The position numbers were made by a program, and so were the translations under genes. 64,000 nt of DNA from assembly GCA_045647745.1 (NCBI GenBank), contig JAZRMQ010000026.1:30996-94995 (forward strand), read 5' to 3'. The stretch comes from HGM04593 sp045647745 (GTDB lineage: Bacteria; Bacteroidota; Bacteroidia; Bacteroidales; Bacteroidaceae). Below are positions 52,917-61,926 of the stretch, one piece after another (the stretch's first letter is position 1; each line of letters begins with the position of its first letter). Below the pieces are notes generated by a model that saw only the letters and a list, made by a program, of their open reading frames with translations, had not been told where the DNA came from and searched no databases.

Positions 52917-55317
52917 ACAAGCCATTGAGTTTTTCAACAACTGCATCTACAACAGACAATGGCAACGCCACCTCGCGCAACAACGAGGCAGCCTCATCGG
53001 CTGTAATATTCTCAAAATCACACTCTCGCGGAGTAACCATCAACCCCGACATATCCAAAGCTCCCGGGCTGACCAAACGCTGCGAATCATCTGTTGCATA
53101 ATAGCAGGCCGGACGATGCTCGGCACGAGGAAGAACTATTGTCACATAACCATCTGCCGGAGTATAGAAAGTAATCACATTCATACGAGGTTCGTGCTCG
53201 CCATCAACCAACGGCAGTGCCGAGAGCAGCATATCAAGCAGCTCGACAGAGCGCGACACTCTTTTTGAGATTATCATAAAGAGGGGTACTATATACCCTT
53301 TTACATTGCAGATACAATCCTTTTCTGTGCCACATATAGGCTCACCAACAGCAAGCTCACCGCCGGCAACGGCTGCAAGCAGAGGAATATCTGCACGACG
53401 CACAGCCTGAAGATGAGCGTGGTCGGGTGCCGAGGCCCCACATTTTGCGCCATTATAAAAAAGTGCAAGAGTCTGCCACCTATTGGCAAGATGCAACATA
53501 TCGGCATACATTGGTTTCAGCGCTTGCGGCGTATGCTGCTTTGAGGGCAATGTAAAGTGCGGTGAAAGTATCGGGAAGGGATTGACAAGCAATTCAAGCG
53601 AGCCCAGAACATTCTCGGCAATCTGTTCGGCCGGCCTATTTGCTGTGCACAAGAAACAGGGACGAGCAGCAAGCGATGCAGCATCAACTTTGGCAGCTGT
53701 CGACACTGCCCGCGAGGGGTTATACTGCAAAAAGATGCCGTTGCCAAGAACACGTTCCTTAACCATAGCAAGCAATTCGTATCTGTTTGCCGCATCGGGC
53801 CACTGCTGCAACTGTTTTTCAAAGAAAGCCACTACACCGGCATCAGAAACAGTCTCCCAACGGCTCACAAGCGCCTGACGCTCGGCAAGTTCAGCCGTGC
53901 GCAAACCATCCTTGTAAAGATTATGAGCATTAACCTTCTCGTGCGAAAGTGCTGCATCGGAGTTTCCGCCCCAACGACGGCACAGATAGAGAACATCATA
54001 TATGCGACCAATCTTGTAGCGACGCGATATTTGCAGCCCCACAGCATAATCCTCGCCATAGCTCACATTCGGGAAGCCCACCTCGCGTATCACCGGAGTA
54101 AAGAATGCACGAGGAGCACCCAAGCCATTTATTCTCAAAGCATTATTGCGACCATTCTCCTCGCTCCACTCGCGGTGGTCAATCACCCCCGGCGGCAATG
54201 TATTCAGGCTGAAATCGCATATTCTATAAGAGCCTATAAGCATTGCACACTGTTGCTTGTAAAAGCCATCAACAATGCGTTGCAGGGTATTTTCATCGCT
54301 GTAAATATCATCACTGTCGAGCTGAACGGCAAAACGTCCGCAACGGGCATCATTGACCGCCAAATCCCAACAACCGCCAATGCCAAGGTCGCTGCGCGAA
54401 GGGATTATATGCACCACTCTCTCATCGGCAAAAGCATCAATTATCTTGGGAGTTTTATCTGTTGAATGATTATCGACAACAAGTATATTGAATTTAAAAG
54501 CTGTCTTTTGTTTAAGCACCGATGAAATTGCATCAGCAATAGTTGTTTCGCGGTTAAGTACAGGGATAATAACTGAAGCCTCAACAGGAAAATCACCGAT
54601 AGAAAGGTCTATTTTATCATATTTACAAGGCGGCAACCAAGCCCCAATTTGTTTGAGATGATGAGTGCACACCTCCTCCATCTCAATTTGCACATTGCGT
54701 TGAGCCGGATTTACATAATCGAACTGTTTTTCACCACTTTTACGTGTATCGGCCTCATCTTCAACATATAGATATTCGCAGAAGTGGAAAAGCGACCCCA
54801 CACGGCTCATAGCCAAGCGTAATTGATAAAGCCCGGCAAAATCATACTCCGGCAGAGACATTGCAAGATATTCCCTCAATGCACTAACCCTAAAAAGAAG
54901 CAGAGAACCAAAATCAAAATCGTTGCGCAGACTACCGGGCAAGCAGTCGATAGTGGGTGCATCAACACACTCGCCATTAACAACTTTGCGATAATGAGAA
55001 TAGGCCATTGAAGCGCCGGAAGGCATTGCGGCACACATTTCGGCAAGCTTAGCGTTATCTACTACACCCCCCTCTTTGCCAATAAAAAGCAAAAAATCGG
55101 CAGTAGCAACCGAGGCCATCTGTTTCAGTGCGGCAGTTGAGGTCAGCGAGCCGACAGGCAGTGCCGTAACACCATTGGGCAACTGCGCATCAACCGACGA
55201 AGAACACAAAAGCCAAATGTGTTTTACCAAAGGGTTGTTCAAAAAAGGAGCAACAACCGCAGCGTCACACCCGCCGGCAGTCGCAGGCATAAAAACCTCT
55301 ATAGTGTAATTTGTCAT
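52903..55317 (-). CDS. Glycosyltransferase fused to DUF4922 HIT/GalT-like domain
   Basis: The start at 55317 (MTNYTIEVFMPA) gives 804 residues. About 1-225 resemble a degenerate GT-A domain; about 245-500 are a GT2 (ASVIIPVLNRETTIADAIS, VVDNHSTDKT, VQLDSDD); about 530-790 are DUF4922 with PCFLCTANRP and the HIT-type catalytic motif HAHLQ in PDHAHLQA. The HIT/GalT superfamily transfers or releases nucleotide groups from sugar phosphates, so the chain may both make and use a nucleotide sugar or recycle one. It is co-transcribed with the SpoIID protein, an association that suggests cell-wall sugar metabolism. Confidence 0.82.
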   Translation of the reverse strand: MTNYTIEVFMPATAGGCDAAVVAPFLNNPLVKHIWLLCSSSVDAQLPNGVTALPVGSLTSTAALKQMASVATADFLLFIGKEGGVVDNAKLAEMCAAMPSGASMAYSHYRKVVNGECVDAPTIDCLPGSLRNDFDFGSLLLFRVSALREYLAMSLPEYDFAGLYQLRLAMSRVGSLFHFCEYLYVEDEADTRKSGEKQFDYVNPAQRNVQIEMEEVCTHHLKQIGAWLPPCKYDKIDLSIGDFPVEASVIIPVLNRETTIADAISSVLKQKTAFKFNILVVDNHSTDKTPKIIDAFADERVVHIIPSRSDLGIGGCWDLAVNDARCGRFAVQLDSDDIYSDENTLQRIVDGFYKQQCAMLIGSYRICDFSLNTLPPGVIDHREWSEENGRNNALRINGLGAPRAFFTPVIREVGFPNVSYGEDYAVGLQISRRYKIGRIYDVLYLCRRWGGNSDAALSHEKVNAHNLYKDGLRTAELAERQALVSRWETVSDAGVVAFFEKQLQQWPDAANRYELLAMVKERVLGNGIFLQYNPSRAVSTAAKVDAASLAARPCFLCTANRPAEQIAENVLGSLELLVNPFPILSPHFTLPSKQHTPQALKPMYADMLHLANRWQTLALFYNGAKCGASAPDHAHLQAVRRADIPLLAAVAGGELAVGEPICGTEKDCICNVKGYIVPLFMIISKRVSRSVELLDMLLSALPLVDGEHEPRMNVITFYTPADGYVTIVLPRAEHRPACYYATDDSQRLVSPGALDMSGLMVTPRECDFENITADEAASLLREVALPLSVVDAVVEKLNGLYEKN

Positions 55318-55334
55318 AATCAGTTTGTTTTTGG

Positions 55335-55364
55335 CGAAATTAATAAAAAAGCACGGCAAACAAA
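55335..55364 (-). promoter_or_regulatory. Promoter of the DUF4922-SpoIID pair
   Basis: Minus strand TTTG (55364-55361) and TAATTTCG (55342-55335) are 18 bases apart, matching the promoter with one deviation in the -7 box, 17 bases before the start. Confidence 0.5.
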
Positions 55365-55436
55365 GAGGATTACGGTGCAAAATGCTATTAAATATTAAAA
55401 TAACGGATATATAATCAAAAAATCACTTTTTTGCAT

Positions 55437-55444
55437 TATCTTCG
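55437..55444 (+). promoter_or_regulatory. Probable -7 box TATCTTCG for the rlmN operon
   Basis: TATCTTCG, a one-mismatch -7 box, lies 45 bases before the rlmN ATG. The -33 region is A/T rich with no clear TTTG. Confidence 0.4.
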
Positions 55445-55489
55445 CAAGGAAATAGCATTTGTTGCAAACGCAAGAACCCACGGTGCATT

Positions 55490-56533
55490 ATGGAAAATAA
55501 AAAGAGAAAGTTGGCAGGAATGACATTGAGAGACCTCACTGATGCGGTCAAAGAGGCCTGTATGCCGGCATTTACTGCCAAACAGATTGCCGATTGGGTG
55601 TACAAGAAACGTGTTGCCACAATCGACGAGATGTCAAATATCTCGCTCAAGAACCGCATTAGGCTGAACGAGCTCTTTGAGGTGGGCTACACAGCCCCTG
55701 CCGACGCGGCGCGCTCGATAGATGGCACTGTGAAATATCTTTACAAAGTAGACAACAACCATTTTGTCGAGGCTGTGTATATCCCCGACGGCGACCGCGC
55801 CACATTGTGTGTGTCGTCACAAGTAGGTTGCAAAATGAATTGTCTCTTTTGTATGACCGGAAAGCAAAAGTACACTGCCAATCTCACAACCAATGAAATT
55901 GTAAACCAAATATTGGCGCTGCCCGAATTTGAGAAACTTACCAACATTGTGTTTATGGGAATGGGCGAACCTTGTGACAACCTCGACAACCTGCTGCCGG
56001 CGATAGAAATTCTGACAGCCGATTATGGCCTCGGCTGGAGCCCTCACCGTTTGACAGTGTCATCGGTGGGCGTGCGCAAAGGACTGAAACGCCTGCTCGA
56101 CGCCGGCGACTATCACATAGCCATCAGCCTGCACCACCCAATCCCCGAGCAACGCGCCGAGATTATGCCGGCCGAGAAGGGATTCCCTATCACCGAGGTG
56201 CTTGATTTGCTGCGACAATATGATTTCAGCCATCAGCGAAGGCTAACATTCGAATATATTGTCTTTAAAGGGATAAATGAGAGCCCATTTTATGCACGTA
56301 AGCTATTGCAACTGCTAAAAGGGCTGGACTGCCGCATAAACCTCATACGTTACCACGCAATACCCGGAGTGCCACTCGAGGGTGTGGGTGAGAAGGAGAT
56401 GACACAGCTACGCGATTTTCTCACTCACAATGGCCTGTTCACAACTATCAGAGCATCGCGCGGCGAGGATATTTTTGCAGCCTGCGGTATGCTATCAACA
56501 TTAAAACAAGAAGAAAAGAACAACAATAACTGA
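55490..56533 (+). CDS. rlmN: 23S rRNA m2A2503 / tRNA m2A37 methyltransferase RlmN
   Basis: The 347-residue radical SAM enzyme methylates C2 of A2503 in 23S rRNA and A37 in some tRNAs. The cluster ligands are Cys114, Cys118 and Cys121 (VGCKMNCLFC), the GMGEP motif follows, and the methyl-carrying Cys lies in the C-terminal IFAACGML. Length fits the family. The next gene starts 5 bases after the stop, so rlmN leads an operon with a DUF4837 lipoprotein and pdxA. Confidence 0.96.
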   Translation: MENKKRKLAGMTLRDLTDAVKEACMPAFTAKQIADWVYKKRVATIDEMSNISLKNRIRLNELFEVGYTAPADAARSIDGTVKYLYKVDNNHFVEAVYIPDGDRATLCVSSQVGCKMNCLFCMTGKQKYTANLTTNEIVNQILALPEFEKLTNIVFMGMGEPCDNLDNLLPAIEILTADYGLGWSPHRLTVSSVGVRKGLKRLLDAGDYHIAISLHHPIPEQRAEIMPAEKGFPITEVLDLLRQYDFSHQRRLTFEYIVFKGINESPFYARKLLQLLKGLDCRINLIRYHAIPGVPLEGVGEKEMTQLRDFLTHNGLFTTIRASRGEDIFAACGMLSTLKQEEKNNNN

Positions 56534-56538
56534 CAAAG

Positions 56539-57558
56539 ATGAAAAAAACAATTCTGTTTCTATTGGCATTAATACTGCTCACCTCGTGTGGCAAAGAGAT
56601 TAAGCGTAATTCTGTGGGAGCCCCATTCGAGGTTCTTGTTGTGTGTGACGATGAACTTTGGGACACCCCGGCCGGACAGGCTTTGTCACAAGCCCTTCGC
56701 ACCCCAGTTCCCGGCTTGCCGCAAAAAGAGGCCACTTTTAAGGTTACAAGAGTGGAGAGCGAAGAGTTGAGCACCACAAACAGAGCGTTCCGCAACATAA
56801 TATTGGTTGACGTCAGCAGCAACCACAGCAAGTGCGAGTTCAGATTCGACAGGAATATATACGCTTCGCCACAGATTGTTATGGCAATAAATGCCCCCGA
56901 CAAACACTCTTTTGGTAAATTTGTGAGCGACAATGCTAAGGTGATAGTAGATTTTTTCACCGACAAGGAGCGTGAGGCACAGATTGCCGAGCTACAAAAC
57001 AGACACAACAAACAGGCGCTTGCCTTGATAAAGGAGAAGTTTGGTTGCGAGATGAAAATCCCGGCAAGCATCGGTGGATACAAGCGAGGCGAAGATTTTC
57101 TCTGGTTCTCGGATTACAATAACCCAAGCAGAGTAGAAATGTTGAGCTTTGCGGTATACAGCTACCCCTACACCTCGCCCGATAATTTCTCGAAAGAGCA
57201 TTTTATCCAAAAGCGCGACTCAATGATGATGATGAACATACCCGGTGGCGAGCCCGGACAATATATACAGACCGACGCCGAGACCGTTACAACAACCGAC
57301 GTTGCCTACAATGGTAAATATATGAGCGTTGCACGCGGACTATGGTATATGAAAAATGATGATATGTTCGGCGGTGGCCCATTTGTATCACACTCTATTG
57401 TAGACGAGGAGAATGGCAAGATGATTGTGGTGGAGGCTTTTGTTTATGCCCCCAACAAGGAAAAACGCAATTTTATGCGTAAATTGGAAGCTGCACTCTA
57501 CACATTAAAGCTCCCAGTGGACCTTGCCACCGAGAATAAAGAGGTAACAGAAAACTAA
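56539..57558 (+). CDS. DUF4837 family lipoprotein
   Basis: The 339-residue protein has a lipoprotein signal (LLTSC, Cys17). The body matches what I know of DUF4837: N-terminal GAPFEVLVVCDDELWDTPAG, a central region with two Trp-rich stretches (DFLWFSDYNN) and the C-terminal VVEAFVYAPNKEKRNFMRKL. It would be anchored in the envelope. Function is unknown, and I recall the rlmN-DUF4837-pdxA order from other Bacteroidales. Confidence 0.85.
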   Translation: MKKTILFLLALILLTSCGKEIKRNSVGAPFEVLVVCDDELWDTPAGQALSQALRTPVPGLPQKEATFKVTRVESEELSTTNRAFRNIILVDVSSNHSKCEFRFDRNIYASPQIVMAINAPDKHSFGKFVSDNAKVIVDFFTDKEREAQIAELQNRHNKQALALIKEKFGCEMKIPASIGGYKRGEDFLWFSDYNNPSRVEMLSFAVYSYPYTSPDNFSKEHFIQKRDSMMMMNIPGGEPGQYIQTDAETVTTTDVAYNGKYMSVARGLWYMKNDDMFGGGPFVSHSIVDEENGKMIVVEAFVYAPNKEKRNFMRKLEAALYTLKLPVDLATENKEVTEN

Positions 57559-57581
57559 AGATAAAACAAGCAACATATAAT

Positions 57582-58682
57582 ATGAGCGAAAAAGGTAAAA
57601 TACGCGTAGGAATTACACAAGGCGACATCAACGGCATTGGTTACGAAATAATTTTCAAGACTTTTGAAAACCCTGAGATGTACGATATATGCACCCCCAT
57701 CGTTTTTGGGTCACCAAAAGCAGCAGCCTATCACCGCAAGGCCTTAGAGATGGAGATTCCATACAATGCTATTGAAAAAGCGGCCGATGCACAAGCCGGC
57801 AAACTGAATATCATCAACTGCAATAACGACGAGCTGCACATTGAACTTGGCAATAGCAACGCCGAGGCTGGGCAGGCTGCTTTTCAGGCTCTTGAAAAGG
57901 CTGTCGAGGCATACAAAAACGGCGAAATTGACGTTCTTGTAACAGCCCCCATAGACAAAAGTGCTATACAAAGTGAGCAGTTTAATTTCCCGGGACACAC
58001 CGAATATCTTCAGGAGTGCAGCAACGAGGGCGACAAGGCGCTTATGATTTTGTGCAGCAACGACCTTCGTGTTGCCGTTGCCACATCACATCTGGCACTG
58101 CGCGATATTCCGGCTGCCATAACCCCCGAACTGCTTGAGGAAAAAATCACTCTGCTAAATGAAAGCCTTAAAAAAGACTTTAACATTGATGCGCCCAAGA
58201 TTGCAGTGCTCTCACTTAATCCACACGCAGGTGATAATGGTCTTTTAGGCAAAGAAGAGATTGAGGTTATCAGCCCAACAATCAGAAAAATGAACGATGG
58301 TGGCATCTTCTGCTATGGTCCGTTTGCTGTCGATGGTTTTATGGGTAGCGGCAAATATGATAAATTCGATGCAATTCTGGCGATGTATCACGACCAAGGC
58401 CTTGCACCTCTGAAGGTTCTAGCAATGAACAACGGAGTCAATTTCACAGCAGGTCTCTCAATCATACGCACCTCACCTGCTCACGGAGTGGCATATGACA
58501 TTGCCGGACAAGGCATTGCCGACGAGAACTCATTCCGTCAGGCAATATATGCAGCCATCGACATTATGCGCAATCGCAAATTCTATGCCGAGGCACGTCG
58601 TAACCCACTGCGCAAGCTCTATTTTGAGAAACGCGACGACAGCAACCGCCTGAATCTGCAACAAGCCGACAACGACCTATAA
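57582..58682 (+). CDS. pdxA: 4-hydroxythreonine-4-phosphate dehydrogenase
   Basis: The 366-residue cytoplasmic dehydrogenase makes the precursor that condenses with deoxyxylulose phosphate in vitamin B6 synthesis. Metal-binding His residues are in FNFPGHTEYL, SLNPHAGDNG and MYHDQGLAPLK, the three motifs of the family, and VGITQGDINGIGYEII is the standard N-terminus. Slightly longer than E. coli PdxA because of two loop insertions. It ends one base before the next gene, linking it to the lipid head-group cluster. Confidence 0.95.
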   Translation: MSEKGKIRVGITQGDINGIGYEIIFKTFENPEMYDICTPIVFGSPKAAAYHRKALEMEIPYNAIEKAADAQAGKLNIINCNNDELHIELGNSNAEAGQAAFQALEKAVEAYKNGEIDVLVTAPIDKSAIQSEQFNFPGHTEYLQECSNEGDKALMILCSNDLRVAVATSHLALRDIPAAITPELLEEKITLLNESLKKDFNIDAPKIAVLSLNPHAGDNGLLGKEEIEVISPTIRKMNDGGIFCYGPFAVDGFMGSGKYDKFDAILAMYHDQGLAPLKVLAMNNGVNFTAGLSIIRTSPAHGVAYDIAGQGIADENSFRQAIYAAIDIMRNRKFYAEARRNPLRKLYFEKRDDSNRLNLQQADNDL

Positions 58683-58683
58683 A

Positions 58684-59379
58684 ATGAAATTTGCAATTAT
58701 AGCAGCCGGCGAGGGGTCGAGGCTTGCACGCGAGGGTGTTAAAGCCCCCAAGCCTCTGATAAAGTTACAAGGCATTCCCATCATAGAACGCCTTGTAATG
58801 CTTTTTGCGTCACAAGGCGCAAGCAGCATAAACATTATAATAAATGAGCAGCAACCCGACACGTTGGCCCTATTGCAAAAATTGCAGACGCAGTACCCCA
58901 TAAACATTGTCGTCAAGGACACCCCCAGCTCAATGCACAGTCTGCACGCATTGAGTCATCTGCTGCGCGGCGAAAAGTTCTGTCTGACAACCGTCGACAC
59001 TATATTCAAGGAAAAAGAGTTTACAGAATATATAAAATCTTTTAAAAACAGTGCCGACGATGGCTTGATGGCTGTCACCGACTATATTGATGACGAAAAG
59101 CCACTATATGTAGACACCGATAATGCGCTGAATATCACAGCTTTTATTGACTCCCCTACTGCAATATCAAAATTCATTTCGGGTGGCATATACGGGCTGC
59201 AAGAAAACGCTCTTGATATACTCGATGAGTGTATGGCTACCGGCATTGAGAGAATGCGTAATTTTCAAAGAGCCCTTGTCGACAATGGTCTAAAGCTCAA
59301 AGCATTTCCCTTCAAAAAGATAATAGATATTGACCACGCCGAGGATATTGCCAAAGCCGAAGAATTTCTTGCCGAATGA
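58684..59379 (+). CDS. Sugar-phosphate-type nucleotidyltransferase
   Basis: The 231-residue protein is a nucleotide-diphospho-sugar transferase with AAGEGSRL (7-14) and KAPKPLIKLQGIPIIERL. Unlike GlmU it has no beta-helix domain, so it resembles CTP- or NTP-dependent enzymes that activate a phosphorylated polyol or choline-like alcohol. Its stop overlaps the ATP-grasp start by four bases. Together with the CDP-alcohol transferase two genes on, it may supply a CDP-linked head group. Confidence 0.85.
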   Translation: MKFAIIAAGEGSRLAREGVKAPKPLIKLQGIPIIERLVMLFASQGASSINIIINEQQPDTLALLQKLQTQYPINIVVKDTPSSMHSLHALSHLLRGEKFCLTTVDTIFKEKEFTEYIKSFKNSADDGLMAVTDYIDDEKPLYVDTDNALNITAFIDSPTAISKFISGGIYGLQENALDILDECMATGIERMRNFQRALVDNGLKLKAFPFKKIIDIDHAEDIAKAEEFLAE

Positions 59380-60191
59380 AAAAGATTGCAACCATCGCAC
59401 GCAACCCAATAAACTCACCTAATATGACTGCCAACGACGCAGCCATATTAGAGCGCATCACCTCAGGACTTACGGAGCGCGGCGTAAATGTTGTATCCAT
59501 TGACGAGAATGAAGAGCTGCCGAATGACGTAAAGCTTGTGTGTACAATGTCACGCACAGCAGACACAATAGCACATCTCAGAAAAGCCGAGGAACGAGGT
59601 ATCGTGGTGATTAACTCCACCGAAGCTGTGGAAAATTGCTCACGCCGATGCTTTATGAACATTCTACAAAACAGTGCCATAGCACAACCCCCTTTTAAAA
59701 TTGTGCACAATGCAACAGAACTAAAAAAGGAATATTATCCCTGTTGGATAAAAAAATCCAATGGTTGGAGCTGCCACAAGGATGATATATGCTACGCACG
59801 AACCGAGGAGGAGGCCTTTGCAGCTATTGAGCAAATGGCAACAAGAGGAGTTGAAGAATATATACAAATGCAGCACTGCCCGGGCGATGTAATAAAATTC
59901 TATGGCTGTGGCGAAAACTTTTTTCACTACTGCTACCCGACAGATACAAAATTTGGTAAAGAGGAGATAAACGGCGCTCCCAAGCACCACTCGTTCGACA
60001 CTGCATTATTGAGGGATATTGCACAAAAAGCCGCTAAAGCCGTTGGGCTCATAATATACGGAGGCGACGCAATTATCACTCCACAGGGCAATATTTTCAT
60101 AATTGACATTAATGATTTCCCCAGCTTTACAGCTATACGAGAGATTGCAGCCAAGGAGATTGCGACACTAATAATGAACAAAATAAAATAA
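59376..60191 (+). CDS. ATP-grasp family ligase
   Basis: The 271-residue protein shows the ATP-grasp layout: an N-terminal Rossmann-like part, then a lysine-bearing strand (PCWIKKSNGWS), an acidic hinge (GVEEYIQMQHCPGDVIKFY) and a C-terminal metal site (IIYGGDAIITPQGNIFIIDINDFPSF, with Asp-x-Asn). Such enzymes join an acid to an amine or similar via an acyl-phosphate. In this cluster it could add an amino acid to a lipid head group or its precursor. It is co-translated with the nucleotidyltransferase (4-base overlap). Confidence 0.82.
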   Translation: MKKIATIARNPINSPNMTANDAAILERITSGLTERGVNVVSIDENEELPNDVKLVCTMSRTADTIAHLRKAEERGIVVINSTEAVENCSRRCFMNILQNSAIAQPPFKIVHNATELKKEYYPCWIKKSNGWSCHKDDICYARTEEEAFAAIEQMATRGVEEYIQMQHCPGDVIKFYGCGENFFHYCYPTDTKFGKEEINGAPKHHSFDTALLRDIAQKAAKAVGLIIYGGDAIITPQGNIFIIDINDFPSFTAIREIAAKEIATLIMNKIK

Positions 60192-60195
60192 AAAT

Positions 60196-61149
60196 ATGAA
60201 TGCCGAAGAGAAAAAGATGTATCAAGCATCAATAAAATCCATCGACACCGAGGAGTTTCTTGATATGTGGTTCTACCGTCCATTAGGCTTTCGCTGTGCA
60301 CTATTCTTTCGCAATCGTGGCATACACCCTAATGTAATAACAATAATATCAATATTTTTGGGCGTTGCCGCCGGAGTGTGCTTTGCTCAGGAGAGCTTGC
60401 GTTGGAACATCTTGGGTATTCTGTTGCTCATTTGGGCGAACCTATACGACAGCACCGACGGACAGCTCGCGCGTATAACAGGGCAAAAAACTCGTTGGGG
60501 GCGCATACTCGACGGCTTTGCCGGCGACTGCTGGTTCTTTTGCATATATTTTGCCATTGCCGTACGCGAGAATTTTCAGCCAATACCCTTTGCACCGGAG
60601 TATCAGTGGGGGCTTATTATATGGATAATGGCCTCGTTCAGCGGTTTTTGGGTACACGGTTCGCAGTGTCAGCTTGCCGACTACTACCGCAATATACACC
60701 TCTACTTTACCAACGAGAAAAACGGTAACGAGTTCCACAACTCCATTGCCGTGCGCAAGGAGTATAAAGAGACTCCGTGGAGAGGAAATTTCTTTTGGAA
60801 AATATTCCTCAATGCATACATTGCATACGTTGATAACCAAGAGAGAATGACACCGCGCTTTCAGCGTTTCATTAAAGCAGTACAAGAGAAATATGGCAAT
60901 AACATTCCCGATTCTCTGCGCAAAGAGTTCCGACAGGGCAGCCTGCCACTGATGAAATACACCAATATTCTCACCTTCAACTCACGCGCCATAATGCTCT
61001 GCTTTGTTATGCTCATTGGACAAATGTGGTTCTATCTATTCTTTGAGCTTGTTATATTAATGGCACTTTTTGTGTACACAAGATACCGCCACGAAAAACT
61101 ATGTAGCAGATTGACAAAAAAAATCGAGAGTGGTTATGAGTATAATTAA
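60196..61149 (+). CDS. CDP-alcohol phosphatidyltransferase family protein
   Basis: The 317-residue inner-membrane enzyme has the signature D85-x2-D88-G-x2-A92-R93-x8-G102-x3-D106. The expected fourth Asp at 110 is Gly, followed by Asp111 (LDGFAGD), a one-residue displacement. About six membrane segments are present, and two long polar insertions. It should transfer a phospho-alcohol from a CDP-activated donor to a lipid or related acceptor. It starts 4 bases after the ATP-grasp gene and overlaps the HAD gene. Confidence 0.88.
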   Translation: MNAEEKKMYQASIKSIDTEEFLDMWFYRPLGFRCALFFRNRGIHPNVITIISIFLGVAAGVCFAQESLRWNILGILLLIWANLYDSTDGQLARITGQKTRWGRILDGFAGDCWFFCIYFAIAVRENFQPIPFAPEYQWGLIIWIMASFSGFWVHGSQCQLADYYRNIHLYFTNEKNGNEFHNSIAVRKEYKETPWRGNFFWKIFLNAYIAYVDNQERMTPRFQRFIKAVQEKYGNNIPDSLRKEFRQGSLPLMKYTNILTFNSRAIMLCFVMLIGQMWFYLFFELVILMALFVYTRYRHEKLCSRLTKKIESGYEYN

Positions 61150-61867
61150 AGGAATTATTTTTGACTATGGTGGCACGATAGACACCAATGGCATACATTG
61201 GGGCGAGGTTATTGCCGAGCAGTACAAAGTGGCCGGAATTGATATTGAGCGTGAACTATATCGCAAGGCATACGTTCACGGCGAACGTACGTTGGCAAAA
61301 GCACCAATCATCACCCCCGAAGATACATTCCACACATTGCTAAAAAAGAAGATTGCCATACAATTTGAATATCTGAAGGAGGATACTCACAATCAACAAT
61401 TTACAGCAGAGACTGCCGACAAGATTGCTGATGGATGCTACAACAAAGTCAGAGAGACTTTAGCCACCAGCCGAAGCATTATCGAGAGCCTATCAAAAAA
61501 GTTTCCAATGGTGCTTGTCACAAATTTCTATGGCAATATGCCTGTTGTACTTAAAGAGTTCAGGCTCAACAACTATTTTAATAGCATTATAGAGTCGTCG
61601 GTTGTGGGAATTCGCAAGCCCGACCCGGAATTGTTTGCAATGGGCGTAAGAGCTTTGCAACTGCCGGCCAAAGAGGTTATTGTAATTGGCGACTCATACC
61701 GCAAGGACATCTACCCGTCAACAACACTCGGCTGCAAAACAATCTGGCTGAAAAATTTATGCTGGGAGGAGGAGCCTATCGAAGAGGGACACGCCCCCAC
61801 CGCCATAATAAATGACATCAAGCAGCTGCCGGATATTATCACAGATATAATAGCCAAAGAACCATAA
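61136..61867 (+). CDS. HAD superfamily hydrolase
   Basis: The ATG at 61136 gives 243 residues (an in-frame GTG lies two codons upstream); it overlaps the phosphatidyltransferase by 14 bases. Motifs are IIFDYGGTIDTNG (nucleophile Asp, but Gly where the acid/base Asp of DxDGT usually stands), LVTNFYGNM, RKPDPELF and IGDSYRKDI. The DYGGT variant occurs in some HAD groups and still may hydrolyse phosphate. As the last gene of the set it might remove a phosphate from the head group or its precursor. Confidence 0.82.
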   Translation: MSIIKGIIFDYGGTIDTNGIHWGEVIAEQYKVAGIDIERELYRKAYVHGERTLAKAPIITPEDTFHTLLKKKIAIQFEYLKEDTHNQQFTAETADKIADGCYNKVRETLATSRSIIESLSKKFPMVLVTNFYGNMPVVLKEFRLNNYFNSIIESSVVGIRKPDPELFAMGVRALQLPAKEVIVIGDSYRKDIYPSTTLGCKTIWLKNLCWEEEPIEEGHAPTAIINDIKQLPDIITDIIAKEP

Positions 61868-61926
61868 GCCACACAGCAATGTTTTATAATGAGATAGTAT
61901 TATTGTTAACCAATAGAACATTCATT

